From the NCBI GenBank assembly GCA_022361135.1, contig JAKSBM010000042.1, forward strand, positions 1-13,546: a stretch of 13,546 nt of DNA, given 5' to 3'. Positions within the stretch are counted from its first letter, which is position 1; every line of letters begins with the position of its first letter. The stretch is from Desulfobacterales bacterium (GTDB taxonomy: Bacteria; Desulfobacterota; Desulfobacteria; Desulfobacterales; Desulfobacteraceae). The position numbers and the translations under genes are program-made. Shown here one piece after another: positions 1 through 7,038 of this stretch. The notes below the pieces were generated by a model. The model was given only the letters and a program-made list of their open reading frames with translations, was not told the DNA's origin and did not search any database.

Positions 1-512
1 CAGACCAGCGGACCGTTCTTCTAATTGACGAGATTGACAAGGCAGACACGGATTTCCAGGATGATATGCTTGATGTACTGGACCAGATGCAGTTTGATAT
101 CATTGAGACCGACCGCACGGTCACGGCCAAACACCGGCCGGTGATCATTATTACCTCCAATGCGAAAAAGGATCTTTCCGACCCCTTCCTGGGACGGTGT
201 AATTTCCATCACATTGCCTTTCCCGAATCCGATATGATGCGCCGGATCATTAATGTTCATTTCCAGGACATTGACAGCCGCCTGGCCGATGCCGCCATCA
301 AATCCTTCTACGGCCTCAGGGAAATGGAAGGGGTGGAGAAAAAGCCGGCCACCCGTGAGCTTATCAATTGGATCCGCGCCCTCCAGGCCGATCCCGATTT
401 CAAGGCCAAGGATTTGGTCAATGGAAAATTGCCCTTCCTGGGGGTTTTGTTCAAAAAGAGCCCGGACTATGAACGCGCCAAAAACATTTCCAGCCGGAGA
501 CGTCTGTTTTAA
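1..512 (+). CDS. MoxR-type AAA+ ATPase, C-terminal part (5' end outside window)
   Basis: The open frame enters from the left edge in frame 3 and stops with TAA at 510-512, so the start and Walker A motif are missing. The visible part opens with a Walker B motif (VLLIDEIDKAD, about bases 15-47). A sensor-1-like stretch (IIITSNAKKDL) and an arginine-finger-like DPFLGRC follow, then a helical lid domain. This is the order seen in MoxR-family AAA+ proteins, which act as ATP-driven chaperones that insert cofactors or metals into, or remodel, partner enzymes. The next gene encodes a VWA protein 25 nt downstream; MoxR ATPases are usually paired with VWA proteins, which supports the assignment. The substrate complex cannot be told from this window. 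A related AAA_5-type ATPase is the main alternative. Confidence 0.85.
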   Translation, partial: DQRTVLLIDEIDKADTDFQDDMLDVLDQMQFDIIETDRTVTAKHRPVIIITSNAKKDLSDPFLGRCNFHHIAFPESDMMRRIINVHFQDIDSRLADAAIKSFYGLREMEGVEKKPATRELINWIRALQADPDFKAKDLVNGKLPFLGVLFKKSPDYERAKNISSRRRLF

Positions 513-537
513 TTCATCCGGTTAAGGAGGCGTTACC

Positions 538-1731
538 ATGTTCATAAAATTTTTCTATACCCTGAGGGAGGTGGGGGTGCCGGTGTCTCCCACCTCGTTT
601 CTGACCCTGCAGAAGGCCTTGAACCAGGGGATGATCCGTACCCTGGATGAGTTTTACACCTGTGCCCGATCCGTGCTGGTGAAAAGCGAGCGCTATTTTG
701 ACCTCTACGACCAGGTCTTTGCCCACCATTTCGAAGGGATTCCCCTGCCCGAGGACGAGGGCTTTGAAATCGACGAGGTGGCCCGGGCCATGCTGGAGGA
801 ATGGTTGAAGGATCCCAAGCAAATGGCCGATGCCCTGGGCATGGATGAAGATGAACTCAAGCGGATGTCTCCGGAGGAGCTCATTGAATACTTTAAAAAG
901 CGGTTGGCCGACCAGGACGGCCGCCACGACGGGGGCTATAAATGGATCGGCACCGGCGGCTATTCTCCGGTGGGCCATTCCGGTTACCACCCCGGCGGCA
1001 TGCGAGTGGGGGGACAATCCCGAAATAAATCAGCGGTGAAGGTGGCCGGGGAACGCCGGTACAAGGATTACTCCACCAAGGGGCCCCTCACCCAGGCCAA
1101 GATGGGGGAGGCGTTGAAGCGGCTTCGCAATATGATTCCCTCGGGTCCCATGGATCAGATCAATGTGGATGAAACCATCCGTCAGACCATGCGAAACGGG
1201 GGGGAAATCGAATTGATCTTTGACCGGGACCTGCGGGACCGGCTCAAGGTGATCCTGGCCATTGACAATGGCGGCTGGTCCATGGATCCCTATATCCAGG
1301 TGGTCCAGACCCTCTTTGACTATGCCTCTTCCCAGTTTAAGGAAGTCAAAACCTATTTCTTCCATAACACCATTTACGATTATCTTTGGGAGGATCCGGC
1401 CCGGTATAAGAAACCCCGGAAGGTGGGTGAATTTTCACGTCTGGACCCGGATACCCGGCTCATCATCGTGGGGGATGCCTCCATGGCCCCCTATGAACTC
1501 ATGGCCCACGACGGCAGCATTCACATCTCCGAGCGCAGCGGACGGCCTAGCATTGAACAGCTCCGTTTCCTGGCCGACACCTTTCCCCATGCGGTCTGGC
1601 TCAACCCGGTGTCGGAATCCATGTGGGGCTATACCCACACCATCATGACCATTTCCAGCATTTTTCCCATGTTCGAGCTCAGTCTGGACGGCCTGGAAGG
1701 GGCGGTAACCGAGCTCATGAAGAAGGGGTAA
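538..1731 (+). CDS. CoxE-like VWA domain protein, partner of the MoxR ATPase
   Basis: 397 residues. The start ATG follows a near-perfect Shine-Dalgarno (AAGGAGG, 524-530) at a 7-nt spacing. The N-terminal half is helical and acidic. Residues 130-160 are rich in Gly, Tyr and His and look like a flexible linker. The C-terminal part (about 225-395) resembles the von Willebrand A fold of CoxE-like proteins, the usual partners of MoxR ATPases. The beta-strand before the metal site reads VILAIDNGGWSMD (238-250). The expected MIDAS pattern DxSxS is therefore degenerate: Asp243 is kept, but Gly replaces the first Ser and one extra residue precedes Ser248. A second acidic loop, VGDAS, lies at 311-315. 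The gene probably shares a transcript with the ATPase upstream and converges on the hydrolase gene 15 nt away. The partner enzyme is unknown. The fold call is fairly secure; metal binding is uncertain. Confidence 0.8.
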   Translation: MFIKFFYTLREVGVPVSPTSFLTLQKALNQGMIRTLDEFYTCARSVLVKSERYFDLYDQVFAHHFEGIPLPEDEGFEIDEVARAMLEEWLKDPKQMADALGMDEDELKRMSPEELIEYFKKRLADQDGRHDGGYKWIGTGGYSPVGHSGYHPGGMRVGGQSRNKSAVKVAGERRYKDYSTKGPLTQAKMGEALKRLRNMIPSGPMDQINVDETIRQTMRNGGEIELIFDRDLRDRLKVILAIDNGGWSMDPYIQVVQTLFDYASSQFKEVKTYFFHNTIYDYLWEDPARYKKPRKVGEFSRLDPDTRLIIVGDASMAPYELMAHDGSIHISERSGRPSIEQLRFLADTFPHAVWLNPVSESMWGYTHTIMTISSIFPMFELSLDGLEGAVTELMKKG

Positions 1732-1746
1732 CGGGGTGGTTCCGGA

Positions 1747-2532
1747 TTAGAAATGGGTGTTGTATAGCCGCTGGGTATTGTCAAATACGGTCTGTGCCAG
1801 GGCTTCGGCATCCACATTGCGGATTTCGGCCAGGCGCAGGAGAACGGATTTCACAAAGGCCGGCTCGTTGCGACGGTGCTTGTTCTTCTGGGGTTTGGGC
1901 GTGAGGTAGGGGGCATCGGTTTCAATGAGGATGCGATCCTCGGGGATCAGGGGGGCCAATTCACGCAGGTGGGCGCCCCGTTGCTGGATGGTAAGGATGC
2001 CGGTGATACCGATGTGGTAGCCCAGATCCAGGTATTTGAAGAGTTCTTCCCGGTTCCCGGAAAAGCAATGGATCACCCCCCGGCGGGATGCCGGCCCTTC
2101 GGCCTTGAGGATTTCGTAGAATCGCCCATTGGAATCCCGTTCATGGAAAATCAGGGGCAGGTCCAATGCTTCGGCCCGTTGCATCTGTTCAATGAAGACG
2201 GTTTCCTGGATTTCCCGGGGCGAGAACATGCGGTTGAAGTCCAATCCGATTTCCCCCCAGGCCTTTACACTTGGGTTTTCCTTGGCCATGTCTGTGAATT
2301 GGTCCAGCAGTTCCGGGGTGCAGTGGACGGCATCGTGGGGGTGGAGTCCCACGGCGGCGATGATATGGGCATGGGCCCGGGTCAATTCCAGGGCACGGGA
2401 GACCGTATCCAGGTCGACACCGGCAATCATCATGGCGCGAACCCCTTGGTCTGCGGCCCGTTCCATCATTTCATCAAAATCGGGATCAAACACGGGGTCG
2501 TTGATATGGCAGTGGGAATCGAAAAGGTTCAT
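1747..2532 (-). CDS. TatD-family metal-dependent hydrolase (DNase-like)
   Basis: 261 residues from the ATG at 2532-2530, a normal TatD length. The full metal-site signature of this TIM-barrel amidohydrolase family is present: HxH (His7, His9 in DSHCH), Glu94 in WGEIGLDF, His130 in IFHERD, His155 in VIHCFSGN, and Asp206 in IETDAPYLTP. Family members such as E. coli TatD and YcfH are magnesium-dependent cytoplasmic nucleases. An in-frame ATG at 2667 would add 45 residues, but it lies at the predicted transcription start and precedes the conserved N-terminal strand, so 2532 is preferred; GGGGAG precedes it by about 13 nt. The gene is divergent from ftsE and has its own strong promoter and a long leader. 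The exact substrate is not deducible. Confidence 0.93.
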   Translation of the reverse strand: MNLFDSHCHINDPVFDPDFDEMMERAADQGVRAMMIAGVDLDTVSRALELTRAHAHIIAAVGLHPHDAVHCTPELLDQFTDMAKENPSVKAWGEIGLDFNRMFSPREIQETVFIEQMQRAEALDLPLIFHERDSNGRFYEILKAEGPASRRGVIHCFSGNREELFKYLDLGYHIGITGILTIQQRGAHLRELAPLIPEDRILIETDAPYLTPKPQKNKHRRNEPAFVKSVLLRLAEIRNVDAEALAQTVFDNTQRLYNTHF

Positions 2533-2583
2533 TGCGATATGCTTTCTCCCCAAGGGGAAGTTGTGGGTTGTGATAAAAGGCAA

Positions 2584-2629
2584 AGCCTTCACTGTTTGGA
2601 AGAAGCCGTATACGGGTTCAGTGAAGGCT
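2584..2629 (-). other. Stem-loop in the tatD leader (11-bp perfect inverted repeat)
   Basis: Bases 2584-2594 and 2619-2629 are perfect 11-bp inverted repeats (AGCCTTCACTG / CAGTGAAGGCT). The 24-nt loop contains a perfect 10-bp palindrome, CCGTATACGG, at 2606-2615. With the promoter placed at 2674-2702, this sits inside a tatD leader of about 135 nt. Read on the minus strand, the stem is followed by TTTGCCTTTTAT, a broken U-rich tract that could act as a weak terminator or attenuator. It could instead be a protein-binding site, because the DNA itself is symmetric at two scales. The inverted repeat is directly visible; its role is inference. Confidence 0.6.
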
Positions 2630-2660
2630 CGGTGTAAGAAAAACTGTTTTGCAGCACTCC

Positions 2661-2689
2661 TTGACACGGTGAATTTATAACAGTAAATT
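2661..2689 (+). promoter_or_regulatory. Predicted sigma70-type promoter for the ftsEX operon
   Basis: TTGACA (2661-2666, 6/6) is followed after 17 nt by TAAATT (2684-2689, 4/6). Predicted transcription starts near 2696, giving a leader of about 46 nt before the ftsE ATG. The -10 box lies inside the spacer of the oppositely oriented tatD promoter. Confidence 0.55.
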
Positions 2690-2702
2690 CTTTTTCAGTC
2701 AA
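2674..2702 (-). promoter_or_regulatory. Predicted sigma70-type promoter for the TatD-family gene
   Basis: On the minus strand, TTGACT (-35, 2702-2697) is separated by exactly 17 nt from TATAAA (-10, 2679-2674). Each box matches 5 of 6 consensus bases, the best promoter in the window. Predicted transcription starts near 2667 and runs leftward into tatD with about 135 nt of leader. It overlaps the ftsE promoter on the other strand almost completely. Confidence 0.65.
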
Positions 2703-2741
2703 TGTAAGACCCGGATACCCGACACGGCTGTGAACTGATTT

Positions 2742-3437
2742 ATGACCCCTGATTCCCATAAAAATTCCATTATCCGATTGTTCAACGTCAGTAAGCGATA
2801 TAACGGCAAACTTGCGTTGGATGGTCTGTCCCTGGATATCGAAGCCGGTGAGTTTATTTTCATCTCCGGTCCGTCCGGGGCGGGGAAGTCCACCTTGCTC
2901 AAGGTGCTTTACCTGGCGGAATCCCTGTCCGAGGGCCAAATCCTCATCGACGGTATCAATCTGGCACGGGTCTCTTCGGCCAAACTGCCCTTGCTTCGGC
3001 GCCGTTTCGGCATGGTTTTTCAGGATTTCAAACTTATTCCCACCCGCACGGTGTATGAAAATGTGGCCCTGGTGCTGGAGGTGGCGGGTGAAAAACCCCA
3101 GATGATACGAAAACGGGTCATGCATGTGCTTCGCACCTGCGGCATGGAGAAAAAGGCCAAATCCCTGCCCCCCACCCTCTCCGGTGGGGAACAGCAGCGG
3201 GTGGCCGTGGCCCGGGCCGTGGTGGGGGAGCCCGCCATTATCCTGGCCGACGAACCCACGGGAAGCCTGGATGCCAAGGCCGCCCAGCGGGTCATGGACC
3301 TTCTCATGCACTACCATAAAAAGGGAGCCACCATTCTTGTGGCCAGCCACAATCTCCATCTCCTGGAACAGAATGTCCGGGGCCGGAACATCGCCCTGGA
3401 AGATGGATGTCTGGTGAACACAACCACCATGCTTTAA
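2742..3437 (+). CDS. ftsE: Cell division ATP-binding protein FtsE
   Basis: 231 residues, standard length for FtsE, the cytoplasmic ATPase of the FtsEX divisome complex. All ABC ATPase motifs are intact: Walker [10 protein letters not shown] (43-51), Q-loop FQDF (93-96), signature LSGGEQQR (146-153), Walker B IILADE (166-171) and H-loop His203. The N-terminal strand ([12 protein letters not shown]) and [18 protein letters not shown] are typical of FtsE rather than LolD or MacB, and ftsX follows directly. No clear Shine-Dalgarno precedes the ATG; the protein begins about ten residues before the usual FtsE N-terminus, so initiation is either weak or slightly misplaced. ATP hydrolysis by FtsE is known in E. 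coli to drive FtsX-mediated control of peptidoglycan hydrolysis at the septum. This is the first gene of a five-gene envelope operon. Confidence 0.95.
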   Translation: MTPDSHKNSIIRLFNVSKRYNGKLALDGLSLDIEAGEFIFISGPSGAGKSTLLKVLYLAESLSEGQILIDGINLARVSSAKLPLLRRRFGMVFQDFKLIPTRTVYENVALVLEVAGEKPQMIRKRVMHVLRTCGMEKKAKSLPPTLSGGEQQRVAVARAVVGEPAIILADEPTGSLDAKAAQRVMDLLMHYHKKGATILVASHNLHLLEQNVRGRNIALEDGCLVNTTTML

Positions 3438-3451
3438 GGATGATGCCATCG

Positions 3452-4327
3452 ATGATTCGTTTTGTGCGAAATGCCATGTCCGATATCCGGTCCAACCGGT
3501 TCATGAATTTCATCACCATCATAACCATTGCCCTGTCCATTCTCATGGTTTCCCTTTTTCTGCTTTTTTTTGAAAATACGGGCCGGGCCATAGAGGCATG
3601 GAACCAGGGGGGACGGGCTGTGGTCTATCTCACCGACGGTTTTGATCCGGCCCAATTGCCCGAGTTGAAATCACAGATCCAGGCCCTGGGCGGGGTGGAT
3701 GAGATGAGGTTTTTGCCCAAGGCCCAGGCCCTGGCCAAGTTAAAGGTGGAAATGGCCGGCCAAACCACCTTTTTGGAGAGTTTGGAACGCAACCCCCTTC
3801 CCCATGCCCTGGAAATTCGCATGGCCCGCCATGGGGAATTGGAGCAGATGGCGGAGTTGGCCCATGGGATCTCCGCCCTGGAATGGGTGGACAGCGTGGA
3901 ATACGGCCAGGGGTGGCTGGGTAAATTCCTCCGGGTCTTCAATTTGTTCAAGGCCACGGGATATGTCATTTGCAGCCTCTTTTTGCTCATTGCCCTTTTT
4001 ATCACCTCCAATACGGTGCGACTGGCCTTTCACTCCCGGCAGACCGAGGTGGAAATCATGCGTTTGGTGGGGGCAACCGAGGGCTTTATTAAGGCCCCCT
4101 TTTATGTGGAGGGGCTTCTCCAGGGGTTTTTCGGCGGTCTTTTGGGGTTGATGATTTTATTGTCGGCCTATACCACCCTGGCATCGGGGGTGGGCCATGC
4201 CCTGGCCTCCTACGTCTATCTGGATATCCGTTTTCTTTCCGTTAAGGCCATGGCCCTGGTCATTGTAACCAGTACCTTCCTGGGATGGTTTGGATGCTAT
4301 CTTTCCCTGAAACAAATCTTAAAATAG
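3452..4327 (+). CDS. ftsX: Cell division protein FtsX (permease-like subunit)
   Basis: 291 residues from the ATG at 3452, chosen because AAGGA (3436-3440) lies 11 nt upstream; ATGs at 3440 and 3443 are too close to it and one at 3407 would overlap ftsE by 31 nt. The topology is that of FtsX: a first membrane helix (about 18-40), an extracytoplasmic domain (41-165), then three helices (about 168-188, 220-245, 266-288). The conserved cytoplasmic loop RQTEVEIMRLVGA (196-208) follows helix 2. FtsX relays FtsE ATPase cycles across the inner membrane, and its periplasmic domain binds the murein hydrolase activator. The next gene, which overlaps its 3' end, encodes just such an activator. The assignment is secure. 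Confidence 0.94.
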   Translation: MIRFVRNAMSDIRSNRFMNFITIITIALSILMVSLFLLFFENTGRAIEAWNQGGRAVVYLTDGFDPAQLPELKSQIQALGGVDEMRFLPKAQALAKLKVEMAGQTTFLESLERNPLPHALEIRMARHGELEQMAELAHGISALEWVDSVEYGQGWLGKFLRVFNLFKATGYVICSLFLLIALFITSNTVRLAFHSRQTEVEIMRLVGATEGFIKAPFYVEGLLQGFFGGLLGLMILLSAYTTLASGVGHALASYVYLDIRFLSVKAMALVIVTSTFLGWFGCYLSLKQILK

Positions 4328-5709
4328 GGCCCGTGACGGGGCGTCTGGCCGGGGTGATCCTCGGGGTCCTGATCCTGGTTTCGGCCTTCCCGGAGTGGTG
4401 TGGGGCTGGGGCGGTTACCGAGGGAACGGTGACGGCGGCCCGACTCAATGTCCGTGGGGCCCCGTCCCAAAAGGGCGTGGTGATCCGGGTCCTGGAAAAG
4501 GGAGATCGGGTTTCGGTGCTCAAAATTTCAGGGGGCATCGGGGGCTGGCTCACCATTCGGTATCGGAACAGCGTGGGCTATGTCCGGAACCGTCCCATCT
4601 ATGTGAAGCTGGATTCCTACAGCCATGAAAAAAAGGAAAAATTGAAGGCCTCCCGGAATAAGATCCAGAACCGAATCAAGGCCGAGCAGAATAATCTGTC
4701 CCGGTTTTCCGAAAAGGAAGCTGAACTCATCGAAGGGCTGAACATCATTGACTACGCCCTGAACCAGGCCCGGGTCAAGGCCGGTACCCTGGAAAGGGAA
4801 AATCGGGTCCTGGAATCCCGGATCAAGGAAATCCAGGGAAAGCAGCAACAATTAATCTCCCGCATTGAAGCCAATAAGATCTATACGGGGAAGCGGCTGG
4901 CTGCCCTGTACCGGGTCCACATGATCGGTCGCCTGGACATGGGGGGGAGCCCGGAATCCCCCTTTGATTATGTGGTGAAGCAGAATGCACTCAAGCGGAT
5001 CATCCAGGAGGATATCCGTGTCCTGACGGCCCAGGATCAGACCCTGGCCCAGCTTTCCCAGGTGAACCAGGATCTGTCCGGCAAGCTGACGGAGAAATCC
5101 GGCCTGGAGACGGAGTTGAATTACCAGATTCGAATCCAGGAAAAGGAGAGCCGGAAAAAGACCGACATTCTAAAAGAGATTCAACGGAAAAAGGAATTGT
5201 CCCGGGCGGCGGTGGCTGCACTGGAGGCATCTGCCCGGGCCCTGGACAGCCGGATGCAGACCATTGGCAATGAAAGCCTTTATCCATTGTCCGACGGCGA
5301 ATTTGTGAACCAGAAGGGTCGCCTGGTCCCCCCGGTGGATGGAAAGGTGATCTCCCGCTTCGGGGACCGGAAGCCGGGAAGTTACAATAGCTTCACTTTT
5401 CAAAGTGGAATTGATATAAAAGTAAAGAGGGGTGAACCGGTTCGTTCCGTCTTCAGGGGAGAAGTTATCTTTTCAGACTGGCTCATTGGTTACGGCAATC
5501 TGATTATCATAAACCACGGTGACAATTATTACAGCCTCTACGCCCACGTCCAGGAAGTATTCAAGAAAAAAGGAGAAACCGTTGATACCGGCGAAATGAT
5601 CGCGACGGCCGGAGATGCGGGATCGTTACAGGGCCTTTGCCTTCATTTTGAAATTCGGCACCACGGCAAGGCTGTCAATCCGTTGAAATGGTTGAAAATA
5701 GGAGTTTAG
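4285..5709 (+). CDS. envC: EnvC-like murein hydrolase activator: signal peptide, SH3b, coiled coil, degenerate LytM/M23
   Basis: 474 residues from the ATG at 4285. The start is unsettled: ATG 4294 or GTG 4333 would also keep the signal peptide (hydrophobic core LAGVILGVLILV, likely cut after the AGA at 41-43). An SH3b-like domain (about 45-108, with RLNVRGAPS and WLTIRY) comes next, then a long coiled coil (about 115-330) and a C-terminal LytM/M23 domain (about 345-470). The LytM site is degenerate: in HxxxD the His is Gln373 while Asp377 remains; in the last HxH the first His is Cys452 while His454 remains; His421 (YAH) is kept. E. coli EnvC also has a catalytically dead LytM domain and activates amidases AmiA/AmiB when recruited by FtsEX. 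Position right after ftsX, overlapping it by 43 nt, supports the same role. The SH3b domain is absent from E. coli EnvC. A residual hydrolase is possible but less likely. Confidence 0.88.
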   Translation: MVWMLSFPETNLKIGPVTGRLAGVILGVLILVSAFPEWCGAGAVTEGTVTAARLNVRGAPSQKGVVIRVLEKGDRVSVLKISGGIGGWLTIRYRNSVGYVRNRPIYVKLDSYSHEKKEKLKASRNKIQNRIKAEQNNLSRFSEKEAELIEGLNIIDYALNQARVKAGTLERENRVLESRIKEIQGKQQQLISRIEANKIYTGKRLAALYRVHMIGRLDMGGSPESPFDYVVKQNALKRIIQEDIRVLTAQDQTLAQLSQVNQDLSGKLTEKSGLETELNYQIRIQEKESRKKTDILKEIQRKKELSRAAVAALEASARALDSRMQTIGNESLYPLSDGEFVNQKGRLVPPVDGKVISRFGDRKPGSYNSFTFQSGIDIKVKRGEPVRSVFRGEVIFSDWLIGYGNLIIINHGDNYYSLYAHVQEVFKKKGETVDTGEMIATAGDAGSLQGLCLHFEIRHHGKAVNPLKWLKIGV

Positions 5710-5712
5710 TGT

Positions 5713-7038
5713 ATGAGAAATGCGTTGTGCAAGTCAGGGGGCTTCCGGTGGGTCACGGCCTGGGCGGTATTGGCTCTGTTTTGCCTTTGTCCATCCATTG
5801 GAAGCGCCAATGACGATGCAACCTATAAATCCTTGAAGTTGTTCTCCGATGTATTGGAAGAATTGGAAAAAAATTATGTGGACGACGTCAATACCGAAGA
5901 CCTAATCCACAATGCCATCAAGGGCATGGTGGGCAATTTGGACCCCCACTCCAGCTTCATGCCCCCCGAGGCCTTTGAAGATCTCCAGGATGACACCAAG
6001 GGGCAGTTTTCGGGCATTGGCATTGTCATCACCATGAAGGACGGTATTCTCACCGTGGTTTCCCCCATCGAGGGGACGCCGGCCCAGAAGGCCGGTGTCA
6101 TGGCCGGTGACATCATCATTCGCATCAACGATGAATCCACCAAGGGCATGGCCCTGTGGGAGGCGGTGAGTAAAATGCGGGGCCCCCGCCACCAGGAGGT
6201 CACCATCACCCTGTTCCGGGAAGGGGAAGCAGCCCCCCTCTCCATTCCCATCAAGCGAGACATCATTCCCCTGACCAGTGTGAGGTCAGCCCCACTCCAA
6301 CCGGAGTACGGCTATCTGCGGGTGACCAATTTCCGGTCCAAAACCCTGGAGGAAATTAAAACCCATCTGGAAAAACTGGAAGGGGAGGACCAGAGCCTCA
6401 AGGGGCTGGTCATTGATCTGCGGGACAACCCCGGCGGCCTTCTGGACCAGGCCATTAAGATTTCCGATCTTTTCCTGGATTCCGGGCTCATTGTGACCAT
6501 TAAAGGGCGCCAGGAAAGCAATAGCCAGGAGTTCTCCGCCTACGCCGATGCCGACGATCGCACCTATCCCGTCGTGGTGTTGGTCAACGGGGGCTCGGCC
6601 TCTGCATCGGAAATTGTGGCCGGAGCCATGCAGGACCAATCCCGGGCCCTGATCCTGGGCACCCCCTCCTTTGGCAAGGGCTCGGTCCAGACCGTCCGTC
6701 CGTTGAAGGATGGCTTTGGCATTAAATACACCATTGCCAGATACTACACCCCCAGCGGCCGGTCCATCCAGGCCAAGGGCATTGTGCCGGACATTGAAGT
6801 GGTTCCGGGCACCCTGGAGAAAAAGAAAGAGGAACCCTCGGCCTTTGATCAATTGATCAAGGAAAAGGATCTGAAAAACAGCCTGGCCCCGGAGGATGAA
6901 ACACGCACCCCATCGGCTCCGTCTGCGGAAAAACGTCAACAAATGGAAATTGAGCGATTGAATCGGGATATGCAGGTGCGGCGTGCCCTGGATATTTTGA
7001 TCAGTTACAATGTATTCAGTAAAGTAAATGACCGCTAA
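5713..7038 (+). CDS. ctpA: Carboxy-terminal processing protease (S41 family, CtpA/Prc-like)
   Basis: 441 residues; AGGAG at 5700-5704 lies 8 nt before the ATG, which is only 3 nt after the envC stop. A signal peptide (about 1-32, cut near GSA) sends it to the periplasm. A PDZ domain spans about 97-180 (FSGIGIVI, GTPAQKAGVMAGDIII) and the S41 catalytic core about 195-365. The Ser-Lys dyad is visible: Ser297 in GGSASASEIVAG and Lys322 in FGKGSVQT, with the usual 25-residue spacing. The charged C-terminal tail (365-441) probably helps oligomerise or gate the enzyme. CtpA-type proteases trim or degrade periplasmic proteins, including peptidoglycan hydrolases in E. coli (Prc) and Pseudomonas (CtpA). 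Placement inside an ftsEX-envC unit suggests control of septal hydrolysis here too; that link is inference. Confidence 0.94.
   Translation: MRNALCKSGGFRWVTAWAVLALFCLCPSIGSANDDATYKSLKLFSDVLEELEKNYVDDVNTEDLIHNAIKGMVGNLDPHSSFMPPEAFEDLQDDTKGQFSGIGIVITMKDGILTVVSPIEGTPAQKAGVMAGDIIIRINDESTKGMALWEAVSKMRGPRHQEVTITLFREGEAAPLSIPIKRDIIPLTSVRSAPLQPEYGYLRVTNFRSKTLEEIKTHLEKLEGEDQSLKGLVIDLRDNPGGLLDQAIKISDLFLDSGLIVTIKGRQESNSQEFSAYADADDRTYPVVVLVNGGSASASEIVAGAMQDQSRALILGTPSFGKGSVQTVRPLKDGFGIKYTIARYYTPSGRSIQAKGIVPDIEVVPGTLEKKKEEPSAFDQLIKEKDLKNSLAPEDETRTPSAPSAEKRQQMEIERLNRDMQVRRALDILISYNVFSKVNDR

Noticed and set aside
514..1017. Minus-strand open frame opposite the VWA gene
   Set aside because: No recognisable motif or start signal; the plus-strand gene has a near-perfect Shine-Dalgarno and a coherent family match.
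1747..2667. Longer 306-residue form of the TatD-family protein starting at 2667
   Set aside because: The extra 45 residues precede the conserved DSHCH strand, contain the leader hairpin, and their start codon falls at the predicted transcription start.
3407..3451. FtsX start at 3407, inside ftsE
   Set aside because: It would add 15 non-conserved residues and ignore the AAGGA at 3436-3440, which fits the ATG at 3452.
4397..4405. Lipoprotein signal at the Cys of the EnvC-like signal peptide (FPEWC)
   Set aside because: The residues before Cys39 do not fit a lipobox, while AGA at 41-43 fits a normal signal-peptidase I site.
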